Source: Roseateles oligotrophus (GTDB taxonomy: Bacteria > Pseudomonadota > Gammaproteobacteria > Burkholderiales > Burkholderiaceae_C). From it: DNA of 64,000 bases. Both the position numbers and the translations under genes were made by a program. The stretch spans positions 62,001 through 126,000 of the forward strand of contig NZ_JAJIRN010000004.1 in NCBI RefSeq assembly GCF_025717515.1, written 5' to 3'. This document shows, one piece after another, positions 51,835-61,096 of this stretch (its first letter is position 1; every line of letters starts with the position of its first letter). The notes below the pieces were generated by a model. That model was not told where the DNA came from, did no database searches, and was given only the letters and a program-made list of their open reading frames with translations.

Positions 51835-53811
51835 TCAGCGCAAGGCCTCAGCCAGGAACCGCAGGATGCGCACCTGCAGTTCGTTCCCGGCGCGACCGCC
51901 CCCGCCCTGATGGCCTTCGTTGGGCGCGTACATAAATTCAACTGGCTGGCCGCGCTCGCGCAGGTCGCGCACCAGCTGGTAGACCTGCGAGGCCGGCGTG
52001 CGCACATCATTGCCGGCGGCAAAGACGAGCATCGGCGCGCGGATTCGGTCCACGTAGGCCGAGGGCGAGATGGCCCGCAGGCTGGCCGCCTCGGACACGG
52101 GTACCAGCTCGCGCTCCATGAACTGCACCAAGGCGCCATCGGTCTGTTCCAGCGCCATCTGGGTGTCGTACAGCGGCACCACGGCCACGCCCGCGCGCCA
52201 CAGCTGCGGATGGTGCGCCAGCGTCATGACCGCGTGATAGCCGCCGGCGCTTGCACCCATCACGGCCATGCGTTGGCCATCAGCCCAGGGCTGGCGGGCG
52301 ATCCATTCGCCCACGGCGCGGAAGTCGCGCACGGCGTCCAGTTTCTTGGCGCCGTTGTCGGCCCGCTCATAGGCCGGACCACTGCCGGCGGAGCCGCGCA
52401 CATTGGGCTCCACCACCGCGTAGCCGGCGGCCAGATAGCTGGCGATGTTCGCGTTGAAGCGCGCCGTTGACGCGAACGGGAAGCCGCCATGGATTTGCAC
52501 GATCACCGGCAGACCTTGCGCGCCCTTGGGGCGGTAGACCAGGGCCGGCACCAAGGTGCCGTCAAAGGAGGGGATCTGGACCACCTCGGACTCGACGGCC
52601 GGCGTGGGCGCACGCTCAACCGTCGTGAGCGCTTGGAGCGAACCCGTGCGGGTGTCGATCAGCAGAATGCGCGCCGGCGCGGAAGGGCTGGACCATTGCA
52701 GCGCCAGATGCCGCCCGTCATTGGACAGGGACAGCCCGCCGTTGCTATTGGGATGGCTGGCGCCGGGTACTTCGGAGCCCAGCGGCAGCTTGACGGCGGG
52801 GCGGGGCTTGAGCGTGCGCGTGTCCAATATCCGCACTTCGTGGTGCGTGCCCAGGTCCAGCACATAGGCCAGAGTGGGGCCTTGGACACTGAAGCTCTGC
52901 ACGTCGCCGCCGGGCGTGCGCGGATCGGTGTAGCGGGCCAGTTCGCGGCCGGTCTTGGCGTCCAGCATCAGCACATGGGTGCGCTCGCCGCCGTCGTTGG
53001 TGGCCACGAAGACGCGCGTGCCGTCGCGTGAATACTCGGCCGCCATGATCTGGGTGGTCTTTTCCGTGCGTTCTTGCGCCGGGAACAGGCGTTTGGCGTT
53101 GCCCCCTGGCAGATCAACGCGCAGCAGCGTGTCGAAGAAAGGCTCTTGCACCACCAGGGCCTGCTGCCCATCCGGGCGCACGGCGGCCAAGCTGTGGTTC
53201 TCGCTCGCAAAGACCTGGGCAGAGGCCGCTCCCGGCGCTGCCGCGCGCTCGAACAGCGCCATCCCACTCGCGGTGACGGCCCGTGCGGTGTAGAAGAAAC
53301 GCGCGCCCTGGCCTGTGAACCAGGGGCCGTCGCGATTCAGCTTTGCACCCGCCTCCACGTTTTCCACCGCGCCCGTGGCCAGCACCAGGCGCTTGATCAG
53401 GAAGGCTTCGTCGCCTTGGGTGTCGTCAGAAAAGTAAATCGCTTTCCCGTCCGGAGAGAACCGCGGGTGGCGCATCCGGCCCTGCGGTTCCGCCACCTTG
53501 GCGGGCGGGGTCTTGGCGCCGATCTCCTGCGCATAGAGCGCACGTCGCCCCTCGTAGTTGGCCATGAAGTAGACCTGCCGGTTGTCCGGGGCGATCAGCG
53601 GCCAGAACTCCGCCACGGGCGCCGGCGCCTGGGCGCGTGCCGCCGCCAGGGCGAGGTCGGCCTCGCTCGCGGGGTCGCCCACAATCGGCGGCGCTGCCGA
53701 TGGGGCATGTTGGGCATGTTGGGCTTGGGGGGCTTCGATGGCGAAGGTGATAGGGCTCAGGCTGAGCAGCGCGGCGCAGAGGCTTGCACGCGCAAGGATT
53801 GGGGTAGGCAT
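51835..53811 (-). CDS. Secreted S9 family peptidase (prolyl oligopeptidase-type)
   Basis: A 658-residue exported serine peptidase. Signal peptide through about residue 24 (SPITFA), a Ala/Pro/His-rich stretch, a beta-propeller with WD40-like repeats (~55-390: FSPDGKAIYFSDDTQGDEAF, YSRDGTRVFVATN), and an alpha/beta hydrolase domain. The triad is visible as Ser in GASAGGYHAVM (~522), Asp in FAAGNDVRTP and His in NEGHQGGG. Length and order match dipeptidyl-peptidase or prolyl-oligopeptidase-type enzymes. Substrate not determined. Confidence 0.9.
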   Translation of the reverse strand: MPTPILARASLCAALLSLSPITFAIEAPQAQHAQHAPSAAPPIVGDPASEADLALAAARAQAPAPVAEFWPLIAPDNRQVYFMANYEGRRALYAQEIGAKTPPAKVAEPQGRMRHPRFSPDGKAIYFSDDTQGDEAFLIKRLVLATGAVENVEAGAKLNRDGPWFTGQGARFFYTARAVTASGMALFERAAAPGAASAQVFASENHSLAAVRPDGQQALVVQEPFFDTLLRVDLPGGNAKRLFPAQERTEKTTQIMAAEYSRDGTRVFVATNDGGERTHVLMLDAKTGRELARYTDPRTPGGDVQSFSVQGPTLAYVLDLGTHHEVRILDTRTLKPRPAVKLPLGSEVPGASHPNSNGGLSLSNDGRHLALQWSSPSAPARILLIDTRTGSLQALTTVERAPTPAVESEVVQIPSFDGTLVPALVYRPKGAQGLPVIVQIHGGFPFASTARFNANIASYLAAGYAVVEPNVRGSAGSGPAYERADNGAKKLDAVRDFRAVGEWIARQPWADGQRMAVMGASAGGYHAVMTLAHHPQLWRAGVAVVPLYDTQMALEQTDGALVQFMERELVPVSEAASLRAISPSAYVDRIRAPMLVFAAGNDVRTPASQVYQLVRDLRERGQPVEFMYAPNEGHQGGGGRAGNELQVRILRFLAEALR

Positions 53812-54213
53812 GGCGGAGACCGGAGATTGGAGGGTGGCTTGACACAGCAAGCCACCTTCATACGTCTGGACCGGCAGCTTGGATTCAAACTGAGAGTTTG
53901 AAAGTCATTCATCCAAGCCCGCCTTGCCCGCCAACGCCCCCCCGACGCGTCTTTGCTGACCGGGACATGAAAGGCTCGGTTCTGTCGCAACAACAGTCAA
54001 TTGGCGTGCCAAAGCGGCCCTCCCCTCCTTCTTCCTCAGCCTTGCGATTTTCCGTACAGCTTCCAACCCCTGTGCCGCGTAGGTCGTCGGCGCTGCACCG
54101 CCATTCGGGGCGCTGCCAGCTTGCTTCGTCGGAACGCGCGGTCCGGACAAAACGGTGAAAAGTATCGGCAGGCCTCTGCCATTTCGCTACTTTGATTCCT
54201 TAAAGGTCTACAC
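53812..54213. other. Intergenic region, no gene seen
   Basis: About 400 bp upstream of the S9 peptidase gene and of a plus-strand remnant. It must hold the peptidase promoter. Open frames here are short and unsupported. No clear repeat was seen. Confidence 0.5.
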
Positions 54214-54447
54214 ATGCCCATCACTCGCACGCTCTTCCTTTCGGCCCTTCTTTCAAGCGCGATCAGCGTCAACGTAATGGCCGCCGATGCGGCGCCCCCG
54301 ATGCCTTCTCAGGCTGCGCCGCCGACATCCCCAAGGCGGCACTGCAAGCCTTTGCCGAGAAGATCGACAGCCATTGGAACGCCCGCGATGCCGCCGGGCT
54401 GGCCGCCCTGTACGCCAGCAAAGCCCGTTCCGGCCGGCAAGGTCTAA
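54214..54447 (+). pseudogene. Frameshifted NTF2/SnoaL-like (DUF4440-type) exported protein
   Basis: The start encodes a clean signal peptide (MPITRTLFLSALLSSAISVNVMAADAAPP). A C-run at 54293-54298 then shifts the frame. In another frame the same DNA reads DAFSGCAADIPKAALQAFAEKIDSHWNARDAAGLAALYASKARS, a typical NTF2/SnoaL-like opening. One added C would restore it. The protein then ends early (TAA at ~54445), and the remaining C-terminal sequence is missing. Confidence 0.75.
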
Positions 54448-54656
54448 GCTAGTCTGTCGGACTTGGGGCTTTGATGAACACAGCGGACAGCAAGGTTCAT
54501 GGAGAGCAAGCAAGCATTCTTTGGTACTCCAAATGCAACCGGGAGACACAGAGGCACAGAGAGATCTGTCGAACTCGATAGATTCCGCTGTGCCTCCCTG
54601 ACTCAGTGCTTGATTTTCCTTCGCGGCTGAGCTTGCTAAACAGGTGACTCTTCGGA

Positions 54657-54945
54657 TCAGGCTGCCCTTGTGCTCAAGGCGGAAGCCAGCATTTGGTCGG
54701 CCAAGGCCCCGATACGGCGCAGCGCTGTGGGGGTGTTCCGGGCCCCAGCGCCCGCCCACGCCCAGCCTGATGCAGTGCCGAAAGCGCCGGCTCGCGCTGA
54801 ACATCGAGCCGGGCGCGATGCAGATATTTTCCGCCAGGCAGGGCTCGTACAAGGTCACCGCGTCCAGCCCCGCCGGCAACTCCACCCACAGGTTGAAGCC
54901 TCCGCCCGGGTCGCTGAACCGCGTGCCTATGGGGAAGCTGGCGGG
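54657..54945 (-). pseudogene. C-terminal fragment of a MocR/GntR aminotransferase-like regulator
   Basis: On the minus strand GTRFSDPGGGFNLWVELPAGLDAVTLYEPCLAENICIAPGSMFSASRRFRHCIRLGVGGRW is the end of a PLP-dependent aminotransferase-like (MocR) protein. A one-base shift at about 54740 continues with ALRRIGALADQMLASALST and a stop at 54657. The N-terminal winged helix and most of the enzyme fold are absent. It is abutted by the UvrA fragment on the opposite strand. Confidence 0.8.
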
Positions 54946-55442
54946 GCAAGAGCATCGGCGATGTGCTGGCAATGGAGGTCGATGAGGCCGCGCCTTTCTT
55001 CGCCGCGATGCCGGCGATCGACCATCCACTGAAGCTGATGCAGGACGTCGGTCTCGGCTATCTGACCCTGGGTCAACTGTCACCGACGCTGTCCGGCGGC
55101 GAGGTGCAGCGGATGAAGCTGGTCAGCGAGCTGGTCAAGGTGCGCGACGAAGTCGGGCGGCGCGGCCAGAAGGCGCCGCACACGCCCTACGTCTTGGACG
55201 AACCGACGGTGGGCCTGCACATGGCCGATGTCGAGCGCCGGATTCGCGTACTGCACCCTCTGGTGGCGAGAGGGCATTCGGTCGTCGTGATCGAACATGA
55301 CCTGGACGTGATCGCCAAGGCCGACTGGGTCATCGAACTGGGGCCGGACGGCGGCACGGCGGGTGGCGCGGTGATGGCGGAGGGCACGCCCGAGATGGTG
55401 GCCGCAGGCTCGCACACGGGTGTGGCCTTCGAGAAGCGTTGA
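54940..55442 (+). pseudogene. C-terminal fragment of a UvrA-like ABC protein
   Basis: About 160 residues corresponding to the last part of UvrA: GKSIGDVLAMEVDEAAPFF, LSPTLSGGEVQRMKLVSEL (ABC signature), YVLDEPTVGLHMADVERR (Walker B/D-loop), VVVIEHDLDVIAKADWVIELGPDGG and HTGVAFEKR. The Walker A half, zinc fingers and N-terminal domains are missing. It joins the MocR fragment at ~54940, as if a deletion fused two genes. No usable start or ribosome-binding site is seen. Confidence 0.85.
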
Positions 55443-55449
55443 TGGGTTC

Positions 55450-55510
55450 AATTGGCCGTTCAATCCGATTCGCGCTGGCCAGTCGTCACGACACCGGTCA
55501 GTAAAAATGG
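55450..55510. repeat. Dispersed repeat fragment
   Basis: Resembles 49059-49105 (TCCGATTCGC...GGCCAGTCGT). It lies directly after the UvrA fragment in a 250-bp gap with no gene. Confidence 0.45.
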
Positions 55511-55695
55511 ATGAGCGCCAAACGGCAGCAGGGTGCCCGAAGCAGCCACACAGAATTGGAGTTGGGGCCGATCTCGCCAGGTATCGGGGCCAGGCCCTGC
55601 TCGCGCCAGCTTCAGGCGCGCCGGACGTGATAGCAAACACTGTCTGCCAGTCGCTGGCGCAATGCTACGCACGGTGAGCCAGAATCTTGATTGAC

Positions 55696-56691
55696 TTACT
55701 TGGCGCGGCGGCTGCGTTCTGCAGCCTGCGCCTTCGCCAAACCTGCCTCGAAGGCTGCGCTGCCGTGGGCGCTGTCGCCGCTCACATCCTCGGCGATGCG
55801 AAAGCCTTCCCCTAGGCTGGTGCGGCCGTCCAATCCAATGTGCTCGCGGTGGGTCGGACTCGCGCCGGTCGGGCCGCTGTTGTAGCTGCCGCCTCGGCGG
55901 ATGACCATGTTCTGGCCATGAAACAGATCGCAGGCTTTGGTCCAGGGCGCGCCGTCCTTGGGGGCGCCTTCGTAGCTCAGATGCTGGCAGTCTTCGGTCA
56001 ATTCGGCCACGTTGCCCAGCATGTCATGCAGGCCCCAGGCGTTGGGCTCATACATGCCGACCACCGTCGTCAGCGCGGCCTGATCGTCGCAGGCGATCTC
56101 CTTTCTGTCTTTGCCGGTCAAACGCGCAATCGCCGGCTTGCCGCTGTGGTCAAACACGTTGGCATATTTGCACAGGCCGGTCGGATCATCGCCATACGGA
56201 TAGCGGGTGTTGGTGCCGGCGCGCGCCGCGTATTCCCACTCCGCTTCACTGGGAAGGCGGAAGTGCCGCCCGGTTTGCTTCGACAGCCATTGCAGATAGG
56301 CATGTGCGTCGTCCCAGCTCACGCACATCACCGGGTGGGAGTCACTGGGTGCATTGGCGGCGGCGTCCCAGCCGGACTTGCTAACTTCAAAGCCCCAGTC
56401 ATTGGCCGCCAGCTGAATGCAATCGCCACCGATTTTGTAGCCACTGAGCTCGACGAACTGGCGGAACTGCCCAACGGTGGTCTCGTACCGCGACAGCCGA
56501 AAGCTCTGAACCTTGACGGTGTGGATCGGCTCGGAAACCGGATAGTCAGCTTCCTTCGGGTTGGCGGTGCTGCCCATGGAGAACTCGCCCCCTTTGATCG
56601 TGGCCATGGAGGGCAAGAGCAGCGGATCAGTGGCAGCTAACAGGGGGCTGCTCAACACAAGCATCGACAGCAGCGAGACGACATTCTTCAT
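55696..56691 (-). CDS. Exported SUMF1-domain (formylglycine-generating-enzyme-like) protein
   Basis: A 331-residue exported protein: signal peptide MKNVVSLLSMLVLSSPLLAA, then the SUMF1 fold (MATIKGGEFSMGSTANPKEADYPVSEPIHTVKVQSFRLSRYETTVGQFRQFVE, SWDDAHAYLQWLSKQTGRHFRLPSEAEWEYAARAG, NAWGLHDMLGNVAELTED, MVIRRGGSYNSGP). The last block lacks the catalytic Cys pair of true FGE enzymes, so a structural or ligand-binding role is as likely as a catalytic one. ATG at 56691; a longer in-frame extension upstream would be non-secretory. No sulfatase is nearby. Confidence 0.85.
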   Translation of the reverse strand: MKNVVSLLSMLVLSSPLLAATDPLLLPSMATIKGGEFSMGSTANPKEADYPVSEPIHTVKVQSFRLSRYETTVGQFRQFVELSGYKIGGDCIQLAANDWGFEVSKSGWDAAANAPSDSHPVMCVSWDDAHAYLQWLSKQTGRHFRLPSEAEWEYAARAGTNTRYPYGDDPTGLCKYANVFDHSGKPAIARLTGKDRKEIACDDQAALTTVVGMYEPNAWGLHDMLGNVAELTEDCQHLSYEGAPKDGAPWTKACDLFHGQNMVIRRGGSYNSGPTGASPTHREHIGLDGRTSLGEGFRIAEDVSGDSAHGSAAFEAGLAKAQAAERSRRAK

Positions 56692-57294
56692 TACAGAACC
56701 TTTGGAAAGATGGATAGGCCTCAACAGGGCGCGCGCCGCTACCACGGCCTCCGCACGGACGCCAGCGGCAGCCTTTGAAGGAGTTGCAGCAAGGGTTTGT
56801 TGGATGCTGCGAGGGCCAGGATGTGGGGGAGTGTTCATGCCCTCATTCTGAGAATTGAGCTGCCGGCCCGCTGGACAAAGCGACGAAAGCGGCCCATATG
56901 CGGATGAAATCGTTTGGGCTGCGACGAGTTCGGCGCGCCGCCGGCGATGCAAGCAAGCTTGGAACTCGATAGGCTGCATGGGTCTTCTAAATAAAAGCTG
57001 GATAGACCAGAGTCGTGGTCGGCGGCTAGAGTGCCTAAAACGCGGAGCAGACGATGGGCAAGCAAGGGTGGTCGACGACCCGAACGGCAGCTATGCGGCG
57101 CTTGTTCGAACTGTCGGCCTGGCGCAAGCCGGGGAATTTCGAGGGCACAGACCGCGTGGCAAGTCGGTGCCCAAACCTGACAGTTGAAATCGGACTCGAC
57201 GGCCATTCGCTTGACGCAGAGCCGGGCGCTATAGTCGTCGCCAAGCATTGCGATAGTTGACGTCTAGCCTGCTCGCAATCGCAGGAGATACCTG
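56692..57294. other. Intergenic region with dispersed repeat copy 2
   Basis: About 600 bp between the SUMF1 gene and the cupin gene. It contains 57071-57181, the second copy of the repeat at 46410-46519. No gene supported. Confidence 0.5.
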
Positions 57295-57687
57295 ATGAAG
57301 AAACTTGCACAACTGGCCGCACTGGCGGCCGCGTTCGGTGGAGGAGCGTTCGTAAACTGGACACTCGCGCAGGTGCCCGCCTCTGAAGACCCTCTCACCG
57401 TTGCCCCGGCGCACTACAAGGTCCGCTTCGAAAATGATCGCGTTCGGGTGCTAGAAGGCTTCGACGCACCGGGCGAGAAGATTGCTATGCACGGTCATCC
57501 CGACACGCTTATGGTCGCGCTTTCGTCCTTTAAGCGCAAACTCACCCTGGGCAGCGGGCGCGTCATTGAGACTGAGTCCAAACCGGGTGACGTGCGATGG
57601 ATGTCCTCTCAATCCCATGCGGGCGAGAACATAGGTAGCACGGAGACTCGAGCCCTCTTTATCGAGTTCAAGCCGCAAGCGCGCTGA
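57295..57687 (+). CDS. Exported cupin-domain protein
   Basis: A 130-residue protein with a signal peptide (MKKLAQLAALAAAFGGGAFVNWTLAQ) and a single cupin-like barrel: RFENDRVRVLEGFDAPGEKIAMHGHPDTLMVALSSFKRKL, with metal-type His in MHGH. CAGGAG lies 8 nt before ATG. Catalytic role unknown; cupins bind metals and small ligands. The gap to ruvC (57688-57982, 295 bp) has an 11-C run at 57818-57828 and otherwise no feature. Confidence 0.85.
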   Translation: MKKLAQLAALAAAFGGGAFVNWTLAQVPASEDPLTVAPAHYKVRFENDRVRVLEGFDAPGEKIAMHGHPDTLMVALSSFKRKLTLGSGRVIETESKPGDVRWMSSQSHAGENIGSTETRALFIEFKPQAR

Positions 57688-57982
57688 CAAACGCGATGCA
57701 AAGTAATTGGCAGCCGCTGCTCTAGACGAAACTCTCAGCCGGCGTAGCCCTGTGCATTGCTCCACAGGTCTTTCACACTGCCCGTAGAGCGGTGCCGAAT
57801 ACCCGGTATGGGTAATGCCCCCCCCCCCGGAGCGACCCCAGGCCATCGGTACCTGGGCGTCAACGAGCCAGCACTGACTCCAACGCCGATCGACCTTGCT
57901 TGAACCGCTCGATGCCAGGCCGAAAATCGAAACTTGCGCCTTGTGATCCAGATTCTCCTTGTGAACTGCGACACTCCGAGCC

Positions 57983-58531
57983 ATGAGAATTCTTGGCATT
58001 GACCCCGGTCTACAGACAACGGGCTTTGGCGTCATCGACGCCGACGGCCCACGCCTGAGCTATGTGGCCAGCGGCACCATCAAGACCAGCGCGGTGGCGA
58101 CCGGCGACCTGCCGGCGCGGCTCAAAATCATCTTCGACGGGGTGCGCGAGGTGACCGCGCGCTATCAACCGCATTGCGCGGCGGTTGAGATCGTTTTCGT
58201 CAACGTCAACCCGCAATCGACCTTGCTGCTCGGCCAGGCGCGCGGCGCGGCCATCACGGCACTGGTCTCGAACGACTTGGCCGTTTCCGAATACACCGCC
58301 CTACAGATGAAGAAGGCGGTGGTCGGCCACGGCCACGCGGCCAAGGAACAAGTGCAGGCAATGGTGCAGCGGCTGCTGAACCTGCCCTCCGAGCCCGGCA
58401 AGGACGCGGCCGACGCGCTGGGCCTGGCCATCATGCACGCGCATGCGGCCGTGTCCTTCGAGGCAATGAGCCGCAGCACCACCTTGCAGCGCCGCCAACA
58501 TGCGCAGTTCAAGGGCGGACGTACCTATTGA
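57983..58531 (+). CDS. ruvC: Holliday junction resolvase RuvC
   Basis: A 182-residue endonuclease that resolves Holliday junctions with RuvAB. Catalytic acid motifs are visible in [40 protein letters not shown], and [15 protein letters not shown]. Family-typical length. RuvA and RuvB are not in the window. The 3' end lies 10 nt before the next gene, so the PH-domain genes may be co-transcribed. Confidence 0.97.
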   Translation: MRILGIDPGLQTTGFGVIDADGPRLSYVASGTIKTSAVATGDLPARLKIIFDGVREVTARYQPHCAAVEIVFVNVNPQSTLLLGQARGAAITALVSNDLAVSEYTALQMKKAVVGHGHAAKEQVQAMVQRLLNLPSEPGKDAADALGLAIMHAHAAVSFEAMSRSTTLQRRQHAQFKGGRTY

Positions 58532-58541
58532 AAGCTCGTTC

Positions 58542-59021
58542 ATGACGACAACTGATTCGCAAGCGACCGTTCACACGATCACCCGAATGCCGACCCTGCT
58601 GCGCTACTGGCGCTGGCACTATGGGCTGATGGGCGCCTTGCCGGGCTTGGCCCTGGCAGCTGTCGGCCTTGTGCGGGCATACCCAATGGCCACCGCTTCG
58701 GGATTGGCGCTGTGCCTGGCCGGTTCGACCTTGGCCTGCCTGTATGCCGGCCAACGCTTTGCGCATTACCGGGCCGAACTGCATGAGGGCGAAGGCGTGG
58801 TGCTGCATAGCGGCGTCTGGTGGCGCAGCGAGGTCTGGGTGCCGACCGCGCGTCTGCAGCATTTGGACGTTAGCCAAGGGCCGCTGGGTCGGCGCTGGGG
58901 CATGGCGATCCTGAGCCTGCACACGGCCGGCAGCCATGACCATCACACCCGCATCCACGGCCTGCCGCTGGCCGAGGCCCATGCCTTGCGGGAACGCTTG
59001 CTGCCGCGCCAATATGACTGA
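58542..59021 (+). CDS. Membrane PH-domain protein (YdbS-like)
   Basis: A 159-residue membrane protein: two hydrophobic helices (YGLMGALPGLALAAVGLVRAY, ATASGLALCLAGSTLACLYAG) and a bacterial PH domain (bPH2) (VVLHSGVWWRSEVWVPTARLQHLDVSQGPLGRRWGMAILSLHTAG). ATG at 58542 is the first in the new frame. It overlaps the next gene by 8 nt, the usual YdbS-YdbT arrangement. Function unknown in general; possibly membrane homeostasis. Confidence 0.85.
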   Translation: MTTTDSQATVHTITRMPTLLRYWRWHYGLMGALPGLALAAVGLVRAYPMATASGLALCLAGSTLACLYAGQRFAHYRAELHEGEGVVLHSGVWWRSEVWVPTARLQHLDVSQGPLGRRWGMAILSLHTAGSHDHHTRIHGLPLAEAHALRERLLPRQYD

Positions 59022-60528
59022 GTCGCCCGAGCAACAAGGGCAGCAGCGCCTGCATCCGGCCTCTTGGCTGTTTGGCATTGCCGGCCTGCTCAAGCAGATG
59101 TTGATGCCCTTGGTCGCCGTGTTGATCCTGGGGCACAAGGATGCGCAATGGGTGTTGTGGGCCCTGCCCGCCATGCTGGCGCTGACCCTGCTTTCGGTGT
59201 TGCGGGCGCGCGCCTTTCGCTATCAGGTGACGGCCTCCGAGTTGCTGGTGCGCGAGGGCGTGCTGGACCGCTCTTTGCGGCATATTCCGCTGGCGCGGAT
59301 CCAGAACATCACCCAGCGGCGGATCTTTTTGCACCGGCTCTTCGGCGTCACCGAGTTGCACCTCGCCTCGGCCACCGGCGGCAAGCCCGAGGCGGTGATG
59401 AAGGTGCTGAGCCTGGCCGCAGCCGCGCGCCTGGAGGCCTTGTTGCGCGGCGGTGCAAAGGTCGAGGAAAGCGCGGACAGCCCTCGCCTTTTGCTCGCGA
59501 TGCCCATGCGCGAGGTGCTGCTGCTCGGCCTGACCAGCAACCGCGGCAAGCTGATGCTGGCGGCGGCTTTTGGCGCCGTGATGCCCAATCAAACCCTGCG
59601 TTCAACCTTATTGCAATGGTCGACCGGCCCGGTGGATGCGCTGGCTCAAACCTTCAGGGCCGATCTGCAGAGCCAGGGCTGGCTGCATCTGGCGGCTGTG
59701 GGCCTTGGCCTGCTGCTGTTCAGCCTGCTCGTCCTGCAACTGCTTTCGGCGGTGATGGCCTTGGTCAAATTCCATGACTTCAAACTCGAGCAACAGGGCG
59801 AGCGCTTGCTGGCCTCGTCCGGCTTGACGACCCAAACGCGTGCCGCCGTACGGCTGCCCAGATTGCAACGCTGGGAGCTCTCGTCCAGCTGGCTGCAGCG
59901 CCGGCTCAATCGCTGTCAACTCAGCGTGACGGTGGCCGGCCAGAGCGGCAGCGAAGACAAGGGCGAAAAGTTCGCCCGCTTCAAAGAGCTGGCGCCACTG
60001 GCCACGCCGGAGCAGGCGCAAGCGCTGCTGCGCCTATGCCTACCCACGCTGGACTGGCCCGGCTTGCCATGGCGGCGCTTGGCCGACTCGAGTTTGCAGC
60101 GCCGCTTGTTCGGTCAGCTTCGCTGGCTTACGCCGCCTTGGCTGCTGGCAATCGGCGCGAATCTGGCCTTGGGCGCCCCGCTGCCATGGCCGGTATTGCT
60201 CGGCGCTTGCGGATTGTTTTGGCTGATGCTGGTGCTGCATGCCCGGGCCTGGCTGGATTTTTCGGCCTACGCCCTGGCCGACGATGTAATGATCTACCGC
60301 AGCGGCGTGCTGACCCGGCGCTGGGTGATTGTCTCGCTCGCGAAACTGCAAACCCTGCGCCTTTACAGCTCGGGCCTGGATCGCCATTTCGGCCTGCAAC
60401 ATCTGCAGGCCGACACCCAAGGCGGCAGCGGTTTGGCAAGGGCGCTGGATATCCCCTATTTGCCAAAGGCCGAGGCCGAGGCGCTCAGAGCCGCCTTGTG
60501 GCGCGGCTTGCTGGTTCAGGCCCGCTAG
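59014..60528 (+). CDS. Membrane PH-domain protein (YdbT-like)
   Basis: A 504-residue membrane protein with repeated bPH2 modules and several membrane segments (MLMPLVAVLILGH, VLWALPAMLALTLLSVLRA, LHLAAVGLGLLLFSLLVLQLLSAV, PPWLLAIGANLALGAPLPWPVLLGACGLFWLMLVLHA). PH segments with LVREGVLDRSLRHIPLARIQNITQRRIFLHRLFGVTELHLASATGG and YRSGVLTRRWVIVSLAKLQTLRLYSS are clear. Typical YdbT length. Start chosen at MTESPEQQG, overlapping the YdbS-like stop. It converges with the PEP-CTERM gene. Confidence 0.88.
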   Translation: MTESPEQQGQQRLHPASWLFGIAGLLKQMLMPLVAVLILGHKDAQWVLWALPAMLALTLLSVLRARAFRYQVTASELLVREGVLDRSLRHIPLARIQNITQRRIFLHRLFGVTELHLASATGGKPEAVMKVLSLAAAARLEALLRGGAKVEESADSPRLLLAMPMREVLLLGLTSNRGKLMLAAAFGAVMPNQTLRSTLLQWSTGPVDALAQTFRADLQSQGWLHLAAVGLGLLLFSLLVLQLLSAVMALVKFHDFKLEQQGERLLASSGLTTQTRAAVRLPRLQRWELSSSWLQRRLNRCQLSVTVAGQSGSEDKGEKFARFKELAPLATPEQAQALLRLCLPTLDWPGLPWRRLADSSLQRRLFGQLRWLTPPWLLAIGANLALGAPLPWPVLLGACGLFWLMLVLHARAWLDFSAYALADDVMIYRSGVLTRRWVIVSLAKLQTLRLYSSGLDRHFGLQHLQADTQGGSGLARALDIPYLPKAEAEALRAALWRGLLVQAR

Positions 60529-60551
60529 AAGCAGCGGGCCTGCGGCATCAA

Positions 60552-61061
60552 TCAGCGCTGCTGGCCAATTGCACGCCGACGCGCCAAGGCGCCCAGCGCC
60601 AGGATGCCGGCTAGGCTCATGGCCCAGCTGGACGGCTCGGGCACGGCGCTGATGGTGTAGCTGCCGGTGCCGTCCAGCCCCGCCGCAGTGCGGTAGACCA
60701 AGTAGGCATCGGCCACACCAAACGGGCTACTGATCATCGCCACGGCAGGCGTACTTGCCGAATAGCTGACCTCAACGCCCAGCAATGTGCCGTCAAAAAA
60801 GGCTGCCCGCGGCGTCGCATCGGTGCCGTCAAATGAGTAGTTATTGCCGAAGGCCAGCAAATTCCAAGCGCTTAGGTTGAGAAATTCCTCTCCGGAGTTG
60901 CTCAACAAAGTTTCATCAAAACTGAACTGGCCGCTGAAAGCTTGCACAGGCAAAGGACCACCGGCATCGATGCTGCCATTGAAGTTAAAACTGGCGGCCA
61001 TCGACGCCTGCGAAGCCAACGCCAAAGCGGCAGCGAAGGCGAGAGTTTTCAAATTGAACAT
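60552..61061 (-). CDS. PEP-CTERM sorting domain protein
   Basis: A 169-residue exported protein with signal peptide MFNLKTLAFAAALALASQASMAA. The body is a short beta-rich region (SFNFNGSIDAGGPLPVQAFSGQFSFD ... GTDATPRAAFFDGTLLGVEVSY) and the C-terminus carries VPEPSSWAMSLAGILALGALARRRA, a PEP-CTERM signal. It lies downstream of the nuclease gene on the same strand, with a 35-nt gap. Both are probably surface proteins. Likely processed by exosortase. Confidence 0.9.
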   Translation of the reverse strand: MFNLKTLAFAAALALASQASMAASFNFNGSIDAGGPLPVQAFSGQFSFDETLLSNSGEEFLNLSAWNLLAFGNNYSFDGTDATPRAAFFDGTLLGVEVSYSASTPAVAMISSPFGVADAYLVYRTAAGLDGTGSYTISAVPEPSSWAMSLAGILALGALARRRAIGQQR

Positions 61062-61096
61062 GATGTTTGGCTTTCCGAAAATTTGATTGAATCGAC

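Noticed and set aside
57818-57828. 11-base C homopolymer between the cupin and ruvC genes
   Set aside because: It lies in non-coding DNA with no reading frame to switch, and runs this long are also prone to sequencing error.
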